From NCBI RefSeq assembly GCF_016428755.1, contig NZ_JAELTI010000009.1:27640-91639 (forward strand): a stretch of DNA of 64,000 nt, given 5' to 3'. The notes beneath the pieces are model-generated. The model saw only the letters and a list, made by a program, of their open reading frames with translations, searched no databases and was not told the DNA's origin. The stretch comes from Allobosea sp. ASV33. GTDB lineage: Bacteria > Pseudomonadota > Alphaproteobacteria > Rhizobiales > Beijerinckiaceae. Below, piece by piece: positions 8,358-17,270 of the stretch. Each line of letters begins with the position of its first letter. Positions within the stretch are counted from its first letter, which is position 1. The translations under genes were made by a program, and so were the position numbers.

Positions 8358-11300
8358 GGCCGGAACGATCCCTCGGTTGTGCTGCCGCGTTCGCCCGCCG
8401 CCAGCGCGGCGAGCGCCTGATCGAGCCGGCCGGCATCCAGTTCGAAACAGGTGAGACTGGCGGTGTAGATCGCCAAGGCCCTTACGGTGCGACCTGGATA
8501 GATCTCCCGCATCAGCGCGGCATAGGCGGCGAGCTGCGCGACCGTCGTGACGGGGATGGCATCGACCTCTCGCGGCGGACGCGCCGTGGTCTTGAAATCG
8601 GCGACGATGACGGCGTCGGCGGTGACGGCCAGCCGGTCGATCCGGCCGGAGACGGCGCGCCATTCGCCGTCCGGCATGCGGATCGAGCCCGCGACAGGCA
8701 CTTCCGCCAAAGCGTCGGGTGCAAAGAGCCCGGCTAGCGCGGGCGCCGCTAGCAAGCGCACGGCGTCCGCGACGATGGTGGCCCGCCTCTCGGGGCGAAG
8801 CGCTCCGCCGCGCGCTTCGGCAAGGGCTTCGGCAGCTACAAGGCGACGCGTCTCGGGAACGCCCGGCAGGACTTGCAGAAGCAGATGGGCCAACCGGCCG
8901 GCCGCAGCAGCCTCGGCCAGGAAGGGGCCGTCGCCGGGCCGCTCCTCACCATCGGCAGCGGTGAGAGCGCTCGACGGCTTCAGCGGCGGCAAGGGCTCGG
9001 CATCGCGGATGACCCGCTTCGCCAGCCAATCCGGCACGGCGAGGGGCTTTGCCTCGCCTTCCAACCGGTTGGCCTCATGCTCCATCGACGACGGGGCCGA
9101 GACCATGAAGCGCAAGCTGATGTCGTCGCCCTCGCCGATCAGCTTCAGGCCGGCATCCGACTGCATCAGCCCCTGCTCGATCATCGCGTACCAGCTTCCG
9201 GGCGGTGCCTCGCCCTTGGGCTGCGCGCCGCAGACGATCAGGCGGTCCTCGGCGCGGGTCATCGCGACATAGAGGAGGCGGTGATGCTCCTCGACCATCT
9301 GCGCGACCACCAAGGCCTTGGCCGCCTCGGTCGCCCCGACATCCTCGGCGGAGGCCGGCGGCCAGAGCGGCACGAGCCCGCCTGATGGCGTCCGCACGGC
9401 GATGATCTTCGGCAGGCGCCTCGCGCCCGGCTCGACGCCGAGATCGGCGAGGATGACGATCTTGGCCTCAAGCCCCTTCGAGCCGTGCACGGTCATGACG
9501 CGAACTTCGCCGGCGCTGGCCGAGAGATCGCGCTTCACATCGGCGGCGCTGCCGGCGACATGCTGGAGGAAGCCGGAAAGCGAGGGGCCGTAGCGGCGCT
9601 CATGATCGAGCGCGGCGTTGAGGAAGGCGTCGAGCGCATCGCCCGCTTCGGCGCCGAGCCGGGCCAGCGCCAGATTGCGCCCGCCGCCGGGGCCGAGCAG
9701 GTCGGCGAAGAAGCGGAACGGTCCTTGCCGCCCGGCCTGCTGCGTCCAGTGGACGAGCTTCGCTTCGGCCGCGGCATAGCGCGGCTCTTCCGCCGCAGCT
9801 TCCTGCAAGGCGGTGCGCAGCGAGCCCTGGCGGTTCGGCGCGAGGCGGAGAAGGTCGTCGTCGTCGAGATCGATCAGCGGCGTCTTGAGCGCGGTCGCGA
9901 GCGCCAAGTCGTCGTCGGGCAGGAGCAGGGCGCGGCCGAGCACGACGAGGTCTTCCACCGCCGGATGCTCCGCCAATGTCAGCCTGTCGCGACCGGCCAC
10001 GGGGACATCGGCATCCTTCAGCGCCTTGACGATCGCCTCGAACAGCGCGCCGCGCTGGCGCAGCAGGATCATGACGTCGCCGGCCGCGAAGGGATGGCCG
10101 AGATCGTCGCGGCGGTCGCGATGCCAGCGCTGCAAGGTCCGCGCGATGCGCCCGGCGAGCTTCACCGTGCCGCCGCGGCGCTCCGGCGCATCGACCGGCG
10201 TGGTCCAGGCATCAGGCGGCTCGCCCGTGTCATTGGCGGCGAGCGGCCAGATATCGACGGTGCCGGGCGCATTGCGGCGGACGGTATCGTGGATTTCAGG
10301 CCGCTCCGCGCCGTCGAAGACGAGACCGCGCGCATGCGCGGGCAAGGCGAAGACGGCATCGACCGCCTGCATGATGTCCGGCGCCGAGCGGAAGGAGGTG
10401 TTGAGGCTGATCGCCTCGAAATCGCGTTCCGCCGCTCTGATACGCTGGCCGAGCGCGCGGCGCTCCTCGCCGAAGGCGGCAGGTGCGGCGCCCTGGAAGC
10501 CGTAGATCGACTGCTTCTCGTCGCCGACGACGAAGATGGTGCGCGGCTTGGCCCGGAGATCGTCTCCGCCCGTGAACTCCTCGGCGAGCTTGCGCAGGAT
10601 CGCCCATTGCGCCTCGCCGGTATCCTGCGCCTCGTCGAGCAGGATGTGGTCGATGCCGGCATCGAGCTTGTAGAGCACCCAGGCCGCCTCGACCCGCTCC
10701 AGCAGCGAGCGCGTACGCGCGATCAGGTCGTCATAGTCGAGCAGCGAGCGCAGGCTCTTCTGGCGCTGGTAAGAGGCGAGCATGCGCGTCACCAGCAAGG
10801 CGAGCGCCGCGCTGCGATCGCGGATCGCGACGGCGTTCAATTGCTCGGAGGCGGTCAACAGGAGGGTGGCAAGTTCCTCCAGCGTGACAAGCAAGGCGCC
10901 GTCGAACTCGGATTTGCCCTTGCCGCGGATATTGGCGTTGATCGTGCCGGCCTCGGTGATGAAGCCGCGCCGGCAGAAACCGACGGGGTCACCGTCATCC
11001 TGCCCGGCGAGAAGGGTGCGCAGGTTGGTCGCGAAGTTCTGGCGGGTGGCGCTGCCGGCCCGAAGCGCCTCGATCAGGGCAAGCAATCCCGGCAAAGCCG
11101 CCAGATCGGCGCGGAAGCGCGCCTTGATCGCGTCTGCCGACAGGTCAGGCGCGATGCCGAGGAAGGCGGCGATGCCTGCTGTCACCACCTCTGGGTCACG
11201 GGCACGGCCATTCTCGTCGCTGAACAGGGCGCGCTGTCGCAGCGCCTCCTGGAACATGGTCTCGAACGAGTCCTGCGCCGCCAGCCGCGCCAGCAGATCG

Positions 11301-11848
11301 AGCGCGCGCGCCTCCGGCCCGTTCGGCTGGGCCGTGACGAGGGCGAGCAATTCGCGGCGCGCCGCACGCAGCATCTCGGCCTGCGCCAGATCGTCGGCGA
11401 CCTCGAAACGCGGCGGCACGTTTGCTTCGAAAGGTGCCGCCTGCAGGACACGGGTGCAGAAAGCGTGGATCGTCTCGATGCGCAGGCCGCCCGGCGTCTC
11501 CAGCGCCTGCGCGAAGAGGCGGCGGGCCTTGGCCCGCTCGGCCATCGTCGGCGCGCGGCCGGTGAGCTGCGTCAGCTCTCGCCCCAGCGCCTCGTCGGAG
11601 AGCGTCGCCCAGTTGCTCAGCGCCTTGAAGATGCGGTTCGCCATATTGGCGGCGGCCGCCTTGGTATAGGTGATGCAGAGCATCCGGCTGGGCGCGACAT
11701 CGTCGAGCAAAAGCCGCAGCACGCGGTTGACCAGCACATGGGTCTTGCCCGAGCCGGCATTGGCCGAAACCCAGGCGGAGAGGCCGGGATCGGCGGCCTG
11801 TGCCTGGCGCTGGTTGGTGAGCGGCGGGACGATCCAGCCGGGCTTCAT
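8354..11848 (-). CDS. addA: Double-strand break repair helicase-nuclease subunit AddA
   Basis: 1164-residue UvrD-like superfamily 1 helicase with a C-terminal nuclease domain. Together with AddB it processes DNA ends for RecA-mediated repair. Visible motifs in order: Walker A ANAGSGKT (residues 30-36), ILLDEAQDT (motif II), VVGDEKQSIYGFQGA (motif III), MTVHGSKGLE (motif V region), YVAMTRAEDRL (motif VI) and a PD-(D/E)XK-type VADFKT near the C-terminus. The start at 11848 (ATGA overlap with the addB stop) fits the family better than the ORF start 13 codons upstream. It is translationally coupled to addB upstream and to the DUF1345 gene downstream. Confidence 0.95.
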   Translation of the reverse strand: MKPGWIVPPLTNQRQAQAADPGLSAWVSANAGSGKTHVLVNRVLRLLLDDVAPSRMLCITYTKAAAANMANRIFKALSNWATLSDEALGRELTQLTGRAPTMAERAKARRLFAQALETPGGLRIETIHAFCTRVLQAAPFEANVPPRFEVADDLAQAEMLRAARRELLALVTAQPNGPEARALDLLARLAAQDSFETMFQEALRQRALFSDENGRARDPEVVTAGIAAFLGIAPDLSADAIKARFRADLAALPGLLALIEALRAGSATRQNFATNLRTLLAGQDDGDPVGFCRRGFITEAGTINANIRGKGKSEFDGALLVTLEELATLLLTASEQLNAVAIRDRSAALALLVTRMLASYQRQKSLRSLLDYDDLIARTRSLLERVEAAWVLYKLDAGIDHILLDEAQDTGEAQWAILRKLAEEFTGGDDLRAKPRTIFVVGDEKQSIYGFQGAAPAAFGEERRALGQRIRAAERDFEAISLNTSFRSAPDIMQAVDAVFALPAHARGLVFDGAERPEIHDTVRRNAPGTVDIWPLAANDTGEPPDAWTTPVDAPERRGGTVKLAGRIARTLQRWHRDRRDDLGHPFAAGDVMILLRQRGALFEAIVKALKDADVPVAGRDRLTLAEHPAVEDLVVLGRALLLPDDDLALATALKTPLIDLDDDDLLRLAPNRQGSLRTALQEAAAEEPRYAAAEAKLVHWTQQAGRQGPFRFFADLLGPGGGRNLALARLGAEAGDALDAFLNAALDHERRYGPSLSGFLQHVAGSAADVKRDLSASAGEVRVMTVHGSKGLEAKIVILADLGVEPGARRLPKIIAVRTPSGGLVPLWPPASAEDVGATEAAKALVVAQMVEEHHRLLYVAMTRAEDRLIVCGAQPKGEAPPGSWYAMIEQGLMQSDAGLKLIGEGDDISLRFMVSAPSSMEHEANRLEGEAKPLAVPDWLAKRVIRDAEPLPPLKPSSALTAADGEERPGDGPFLAEAAAAGRLAHLLLQVLPGVPETRRLVAAEALAEARGGALRPERRATIVADAVRLLAAPALAGLFAPDALAEVPVAGSIRMPDGEWRAVSGRIDRLAVTADAVIVADFKTTARPPREVDAIPVTTVAQLAAYAALMREIYPGRTVRALAIYTASLTCFELDAGRLDQALAALAAGERGSTTEGSFRP

Positions 11849-14800
11849 GCCTCGCCCCCTTCGTCCCCACCGGGCGCGGCCGACCACTCCTTGACGCGGG
11901 CGAGGTGGTCGTAGGGGCTGGCATAGCGGATATAGTCAGGCGCGCGACGCGAGACGAAGGGCTCGCGGCCGGAGCGCAAGCGATCGAGATATTCGAGCAG
12001 GCGTTCGAGATGGCGCGCGGCGACATCGGCCAAGGATTCGCCATCGAATTCCAGCGGCTTGTCCTTGGCCCAGCCTTTGGGATCGTGGTGGAGCTTCATG
12101 TAGAGGACCGCGGCGACCGGCGTCGGGCCCACCAAACCCTCAAAGCCGGCGCGGGCGGCAAGCTCCGCCTCCAGCGTCAATTGCGGGGCAAAGCCCTTCT
12201 CCACCTGCGCCTTGCTCGGCGGCGCGCCGGTCTTGAAATCGACGATGCGCAGCGCCGGTTCGCGCGTCAGCTCGATCCGGTCGGCGCGGCCGCTCAGGCG
12301 GAAGATGCTGCCATCGGCGAGCGGGAAGCTCGCGCCGGTGAAGAGCTCGACGCCGATATTGGCGATGTCGCCGCGTCGACGCTCCTCCCAGCGAATGAAA
12401 TGCCCGGCCGTCAGCAGGAAGCGCGGCCACCAGAACGCGCGGACCTCCGGCACGTCGTCATAGGCGCGGAAGAGCCGGGCGCCGATCCCGACCAGTTGGC
12501 CCAGCGCATCGGCCGGCAGAGCTTCGGGATAGGTCGTGGTGAATTCCTCGACGATGCCGTGCAGGAGCTTGCCGCGATCCTGCGCGGTCGGGTCGGCCAC
12601 GAGATCGTCGAGCGCGTCGAGCTTCAGGATCTTGCGGGCATGGATCTGGTAGGGGTCGCGATAGAGCGTCTCGACCTCGGTGACGCTGAGCGAGAGCGGC
12701 TGAAGGTCGCGCGGCGGGCGTGGCGCCGGGCGGCCGATCGGCTTCGCATCCGCGGGCGCGCTCAGCGCGCCGGCCAACACCCGCAGCTTCGCGCCTTCGT
12801 CCACGGCCTTCGTCCAGACCGGTTGCGGCGTCACCGCCTGAAGGCGCTGCCAGAAGCGGGAGGCGATGGTCTCCGCCTCGCCGGCCTTGCGCGGGCGCGT
12901 CAATGTGACCTCGGGCGCGAGCGCCGCCATGACGAAATCATGGGCGGTCTGGCCGACGCGCCGCTCGGGTGGCGACAGGCCGAGCTCGGCGCGCATCGGC
13001 CGGTTGATGAAGGAATCGGTGGTGGTCTGCGGCGGCCAGACGGTCTCGTTCAGGCCGCCGAGAACGACATGGTCGGCCTCCAGCAGTCGCGCTTCGAGCA
13101 GCCCCCAGATCGCGACGCGCGGATAGCCCGGCGCCGCCCGCTTGACCACGGTTTCCGCCAGAAGCCCGTCGAGAATGGCGACGAAATCCCGTGCCGTCCC
13201 GTTCGGCGGCATCACGGGCTCGGCGCCGGCCAGCTCGTCGAAAAGCCCGGAGAGCGCTTCGCCATCCGGCCCGACATAGGCGAGCGGCGTGCCGGTCTCG
13301 CTGAGGCTGAAGGCGGTAACAGTCGCGCGCGCCGCCGAAACGACGGCGGCCAATGACGGCGCCTCGGCAGCGAACGCCTCGCGCAAAGCGGCGCTGGCCG
13401 CACCGAGCGCATGCAGCACCTTCGCCGCGGCGGCCTGATCTTCGGCCGTCAGGCGCTTGCGCGGACGCGGGACATGCCCGCTCTCGCGAATCGGCTCCCA
13501 ATTCGCCAGTGCGGCCTCCAGGCCCGGCATGCCGCGGCCGACCGCCTGGCCGCGCCATGTCCCGATCTCGAGCGTAGCAGCGCCACGCGCGAGCACATCC
13601 CGGCCAAGGCCCAGGCGGCAGAGCGGATGGGCCATTAACGGCACGAGAGAAACTGGCGCCATCTCGGCCAGTACGGCTTCGAGGACGAGCCGCAGCAGCG
13701 AGCCCGCTGGCCAGCGCCCGAGCGGCAGACCGGCGGAATCATCGACCTCGACACCCCAGCGCTTGAGCTCGACGGCGACGCGCTCGGCGAGGCCGCGATC
13801 CGGCGTCACCAGTGCCGCGTGGGCGCCCGGCCGTTCCAGAGTCTCGCGCAAGGCGATGGCGACGATCAGCGCCTCCTCGCGCTCGTCCGCGGCTTCGACG
13901 ACGCGCAGGCCCTTGAAACCCTCAGCTGCCATCGCTTGCGGGATGCGGGCGCCGATATCGGACCAGAGTTCGGTGACCGAGGCGGGCAGCATCGCCTCGC
14001 GCAGCAGCGCGGCGCGGGCCTCACGCGCGGCATCGGGCTGCGACAGCTCGCGCACGTCGTCGCGGACAGCTTCGAGCGTCTCCAGCAGGTGGTGCAGGGC
14101 GGCTTGCGGGTGGGACGGGGCAGGTTCCCTGACGATCGCGTCCCAGGCGCGCTGCTCCAGGCCGAGATCGATGCCGGGCAGGACCACGGCGCCGTTCGGC
14201 AGGCGGGCGATGGCCGCGAGCAAACGTGCGGTCGCGGGGACCGTGCCGGTCGAACCGGCCGCGATGATCGGCCCGGCCGCACCGCCGGCGGGCAGACGGT
14301 CGCGCTCGGCCGCGAGCATGCGGTTGCGGAAGTCGGCCGGGTCGCAGGCGCCGCGTTCGGCCAGAATCTCGGGCCAGGCCTCGCCGAGAATGGCGAGGAA
14401 GCCGGCATTGAGCTGCCAGACGCGGTCGAAGCGCGCGGCATCGAGCGAGGCCAATCGCTCGACCGAGACGTCCTCGGTCTGCATCTGGTCGAGCAGGGCC
14501 GCAAGGTCACCGGCGAGGCCATAGGCCTCGGCCAACGTCGCCGGCACCAGGGCGGGCTCGCTCGGATCGAGCCGGAGATGGTTGCGATTGGCCGTACGGC
14601 CCCAGGCGTCGACCAACCGCGTCAGCAGCATGCGGCGTTCCAGCGGCGCGATCGGGGCGACGCGTGCCTCCGCCCAGGCGCCGGCACCGATCAGGGCGGT
14701 CTCGGCCTCGTCGACATCGCCGAGCGGGACGATGCGCGGCAGGAGCAGCGGCCTGCCGCCGAGCTTCCCAGCGAGGATCGCGGCGAAGGCGCGGGCGGCG

Positions 14801-14952
14801 CGACGCGTCGGCAGATAGAGCGTCGTCCGCGCCATCGCGGCGGGATCGTCGGGGTCATGGATCGGCCCGAGCCGGCCATCCAGCATCGCCTGCGCCAGCA
14901 CCTCCAGGAAAGGCGCACCGGCCGGGATGCTGAACAGGTTGAGCTCAGGCAT
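11845..14952 (-). CDS. addB: Double-strand break repair protein AddB
   Basis: 1035-residue partner of AddA. The N-terminal YLPTRRAARAFAA segment is the degenerate helicase motif region typical of alphaproteobacterial AddB. The C-terminus holds a RecB-like nuclease core (LRIVDFKTGAPPS), and the second nuclease of the AddAB complex lies here. I chose the ATG at 14952 (MPELNLFSIPAG), which overlaps the murU stop by 8 bases; the open frame extends 29 codons upstream through a basic, low-complexity stretch encoded inside murU. Order murU-addB-addA with overlapping junctions indicates one transcript. Confidence 0.94.
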   Translation of the reverse strand: MPELNLFSIPAGAPFLEVLAQAMLDGRLGPIHDPDDPAAMARTTLYLPTRRAARAFAAILAGKLGGRPLLLPRIVPLGDVDEAETALIGAGAWAEARVAPIAPLERRMLLTRLVDAWGRTANRNHLRLDPSEPALVPATLAEAYGLAGDLAALLDQMQTEDVSVERLASLDAARFDRVWQLNAGFLAILGEAWPEILAERGACDPADFRNRMLAAERDRLPAGGAAGPIIAAGSTGTVPATARLLAAIARLPNGAVVLPGIDLGLEQRAWDAIVREPAPSHPQAALHHLLETLEAVRDDVRELSQPDAAREARAALLREAMLPASVTELWSDIGARIPQAMAAEGFKGLRVVEAADEREEALIVAIALRETLERPGAHAALVTPDRGLAERVAVELKRWGVEVDDSAGLPLGRWPAGSLLRLVLEAVLAEMAPVSLVPLMAHPLCRLGLGRDVLARGAATLEIGTWRGQAVGRGMPGLEAALANWEPIRESGHVPRPRKRLTAEDQAAAAKVLHALGAASAALREAFAAEAPSLAAVVSAARATVTAFSLSETGTPLAYVGPDGEALSGLFDELAGAEPVMPPNGTARDFVAILDGLLAETVVKRAAPGYPRVAIWGLLEARLLEADHVVLGGLNETVWPPQTTTDSFINRPMRAELGLSPPERRVGQTAHDFVMAALAPEVTLTRPRKAGEAETIASRFWQRLQAVTPQPVWTKAVDEGAKLRVLAGALSAPADAKPIGRPAPRPPRDLQPLSLSVTEVETLYRDPYQIHARKILKLDALDDLVADPTAQDRGKLLHGIVEEFTTTYPEALPADALGQLVGIGARLFRAYDDVPEVRAFWWPRFLLTAGHFIRWEERRRGDIANIGVELFTGASFPLADGSIFRLSGRADRIELTREPALRIVDFKTGAPPSKAQVEKGFAPQLTLEAELAARAGFEGLVGPTPVAAVLYMKLHHDPKGWAKDKPLEFDGESLADVAARHLERLLEYLDRLRSGREPFVSRRAPDYIRYASPYDHLARVKEWSAAPGGDEGGEA

Positions 14953-15685
14953 CGACCGGCTGGGCGGCGGCGAAGGCAGCCTCGGCCGGCGCGATCGCTT
15001 CCGGCCGGTCGACATGCAGCCAGCGGCCTTGGAGAACATGGCCGGAGAGGCGCCCGCGCGCGGCGGCGCGGTCGAAGAGCAGGTTGAACGAGAACGATGC
15101 CGGGGTATCGACGAAAAACTCCGGCGTCACGATCCCGATGCCGGCATAGACGTAAGGCGCGGTCGCCGCTGCGCCACGCCGCGTCAGGCGGCCCTCGTCG
15201 TCACGAAAGAAATCGCCGGGGCCGTTGAAGCCGACGCTGCTCTCGCGCTCCGCCAGCAGCAGCAGCATATCCATCTTGTCGCCGTCCCAGGCGGCGGCCA
15301 TCGCGCCGAAATTGGAGATGCCGCGCTCGCTCCAGAGCGAATCCGAATTGACGCTGAAGAACGGCCCGTCGCCGAGCAGCGGCAAGGCCTTCTTGGCGCC
15401 GCCGCCGGTTTCGAGCAGTTCGCCGCGCTCGTCCGAGATCGTGATGCGCGGGCGTGTCCGGCCCGCGACATGCGCCTCGACCTGCCCGGCGAGATGATGG
15501 ACGTTGACGACCGCCTCCTCGACACCGGCCTCAGCCAGTCGATCGAGCGCATGGTCGAGCATCGCCTTGCCGCCAATATTCACCAGCGGCTTCGGCAGCG
15601 TATCGGTAATCGGGCGCATGCGCTGCCCGAGGCCGGCCGCCAGCACGATCGCCCGGCGGATCGGCGGCGAAGCGGTTGTGGTCAC
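14945..15685 (-). CDS. murU: MurNAc-1-phosphate uridylyltransferase-type nucleotidyltransferase
   Basis: 246-residue sugar-phosphate nucleotidyltransferase. The N-terminal AAGLGQRMRPITDTLPKPLV matches the consensus GXGXRxxPxTxxxPKP, and the VNSDSLW segment holds a metal-binding Asp. In the peptidoglycan-recycling pathway MurU makes UDP-MurNAc from MurNAc-1-P. Directly upstream is a kinase domain of the AmgK type, the enzyme that supplies MurNAc-1-P, which supports the MurU call over mannose-1-P guanylyltransferase. GTG start at 15685 with GGAG 7 bases upstream. It lies 28 bases after the tsaE-amgK stop and overlaps addB. Confidence 0.85.
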   Translation of the reverse strand: MTTTASPPIRRAIVLAAGLGQRMRPITDTLPKPLVNIGGKAMLDHALDRLAEAGVEEAVVNVHHLAGQVEAHVAGRTRPRITISDERGELLETGGGAKKALPLLGDGPFFSVNSDSLWSERGISNFGAMAAAWDGDKMDMLLLLAERESSVGFNGPGDFFRDDEGRLTRRGAAATAPYVYAGIGIVTPEFFVDTPASFSFNLLFDRAAARGRLSGHVLQGRWLHVDRPEAIAPAEAAFAAAQPVDA

Positions 15686-15713
15686 GCGAATCTCCGTGTC
15701 GATCTGCCTGAGC

Positions 15714-17270
15714 TTAATCCGCCGCTTCGTTCTCGAACAGCTTCGGCATATGCGCCTGATACCAGCCCTTCAGCTCTTCGAGGGCGGGGTGGTCGAGATT
15801 GCGGCGCAGATAGCCCTCGATGCGCGGCAGATGCTTCAGGTAGTCCGGCTTGCCGTCGCGCTTGTCGAGGCGGGCAAAGATGCCGGCGATCTTGGTGTTG
15901 CGCTGCGCGCCGAGGATGGCATAGGCGCGGGCGAAATCGGCCAGGTCGAAATCCGGGGTATCGGCCCGGCGGGCGGCGCCATAGGCGGCGAGCAGCCTCA
16001 GTTCCAGCGAAGCGGGCATGTCGACGCGCGCATCCTGACCGAGCGAGGCGAGATCATAGGCGGGGTGCCCGAGCACCGCGTCCTGGAAATCAATCAGGCC
16101 GAGCTTGGCATGGCCCTCGCGCCCTTCCAGCCAGATCAGGTTCGGCGAGTGATAGTCGCGCAGCGTCCAGGTTGTCGGCTGAGCCAGGATCTCGTCGAAG
16201 AGCCTGCTCCAGATCCGCGCGAACTCGGCCTGCGTCACAGCCGGCAGCGTGACCCCGGCGATGTGCGGGGCATACCATTCCAGGATCAGCTCGGTTTCGA
16301 TCGCCATGGCCTGGCGGTCATATTCGGGGATGGCGTGGTCGATCCCCTCCGCGACCGGCAGGATCGCCGGCAAGGTATGGCGGTGGAGATCCGCGAGCAG
16401 CCGGGCCGCGGCCTCGTAGCGTTCGGCGATCGGCCGGCGCTCGGCATCGATCACGCCCTCGTTGCCGAGATTTTCCAGGACGAGCAGGCCGGTCGTCAGG
16501 TCCGCGGCGAGGATGTCCGGCGCGGCATAGCCGAGCGAGCGCAGGCCGCGATCCATCGCGACGAAGGCCTCGACATTCTCCGCGAGATGGGCGAGCGCGC
16601 TATAGGGCTTGCCGAGGCGGATCGGCGGGCCGTCCGGACGCGGCGGCGAGATCATGAGGATCGAACTCTCGCCGGTCGGCCGCGTCAGGCGCTCATAGGC
16701 GCGCGTCGAGGCGTCGCCGAGCATAAAGTCGCGGCGGGCATCGCCCCAGCCGGCCGCGTCGAGGAGCCGGCGCGAGGCGACCGCGATGGCGAGGCGCTGC
16801 TTCCAGAGCACGCCCCCCGAGAGATCGGCGATGCGGCCGGTCTCGGGACGATCGGGATCGACGTCGAGCACGATGTCGAGACGCCGGGCCGCCGGCAGGC
16901 GCGTGCCGGCCCGGTCCGGCCATTCGACCAGCAGGATGAGCCGGTCGATATCCTCGACCAGGCCGATATCGTCGAGTTCGTCGGGCGAACGCACCCGGTA
17001 GAGATCGGCATGCAGGACGGTGCCCTGCCCCGTCTCATAGCTCTGGACGAGCGTGAAGGTCGGGCTCGGCGCCTCCAGCGCCGGATTACCGGCGAGCTCG
17101 CGCAGGATGGCACGGGCCAGCAGCGATTTGCCGGAGCCGAGATGGCCGGAGAGCGCTACGATGTCGCCGGGCTTGAGGATGGCGGCGATATCGGCGGCAA
17201 GGCGCAGCGTCGCCGCCTCGTCCGCCAGCAGAAGCCGGTGGGTGCCGGCCTTGCGGGCTTCTTCCGTCAT
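15714..17270 (-). CDS. tsaE-amgK: TsaE (t6A tRNA ATPase) fused to AmgK-type sugar kinase
   Basis: 518-residue fusion. Residues about 1-150 are TsaE, the ATPase of the threonylcarbamoyl-adenosine tRNA modification complex, with Walker A GHLGSGKS (42-49) and the HADLYR and DIGLVEDID motifs. Residues about 175-510 are an aminoglycoside-phosphotransferase-fold kinase with LRDYHSPNLIW (catalytic loop) and LIDFQDA (metal-binding), resembling AmgK, which phosphorylates MurNAc/GlcNAc at the anomeric carbon during cell-wall recycling. murU follows by 28 bases, the expected partner. The ATG at 17270 overlaps the divL stop as ATGA. The fusion is a lineage feature of Hyphomicrobiales as far as I know; each half looks intact. 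Confidence 0.92.
   Translation of the reverse strand: MTEEARKAGTHRLLLADEAATLRLAADIAAILKPGDIVALSGHLGSGKSLLARAILRELAGNPALEAPSPTFTLVQSYETGQGTVLHADLYRVRSPDELDDIGLVEDIDRLILLVEWPDRAGTRLPAARRLDIVLDVDPDRPETGRIADLSGGVLWKQRLAIAVASRRLLDAAGWGDARRDFMLGDASTRAYERLTRPTGESSILMISPPRPDGPPIRLGKPYSALAHLAENVEAFVAMDRGLRSLGYAAPDILAADLTTGLLVLENLGNEGVIDAERRPIAERYEAAARLLADLHRHTLPAILPVAEGIDHAIPEYDRQAMAIETELILEWYAPHIAGVTLPAVTQAEFARIWSRLFDEILAQPTTWTLRDYHSPNLIWLEGREGHAKLGLIDFQDAVLGHPAYDLASLGQDARVDMPASLELRLLAAYGAARRADTPDFDLADFARAYAILGAQRNTKIAGIFARLDKRDGKPDYLKHLPRIEGYLRRNLDHPALEELKGWYQAHMPKLFENEAAD

Noticed and set aside
9485..11914. 809-codon open frame opposite addA
   Set aside because: Antisense reading of addA with repetitive Arg/Gly/Ala composition and no recognisable family.
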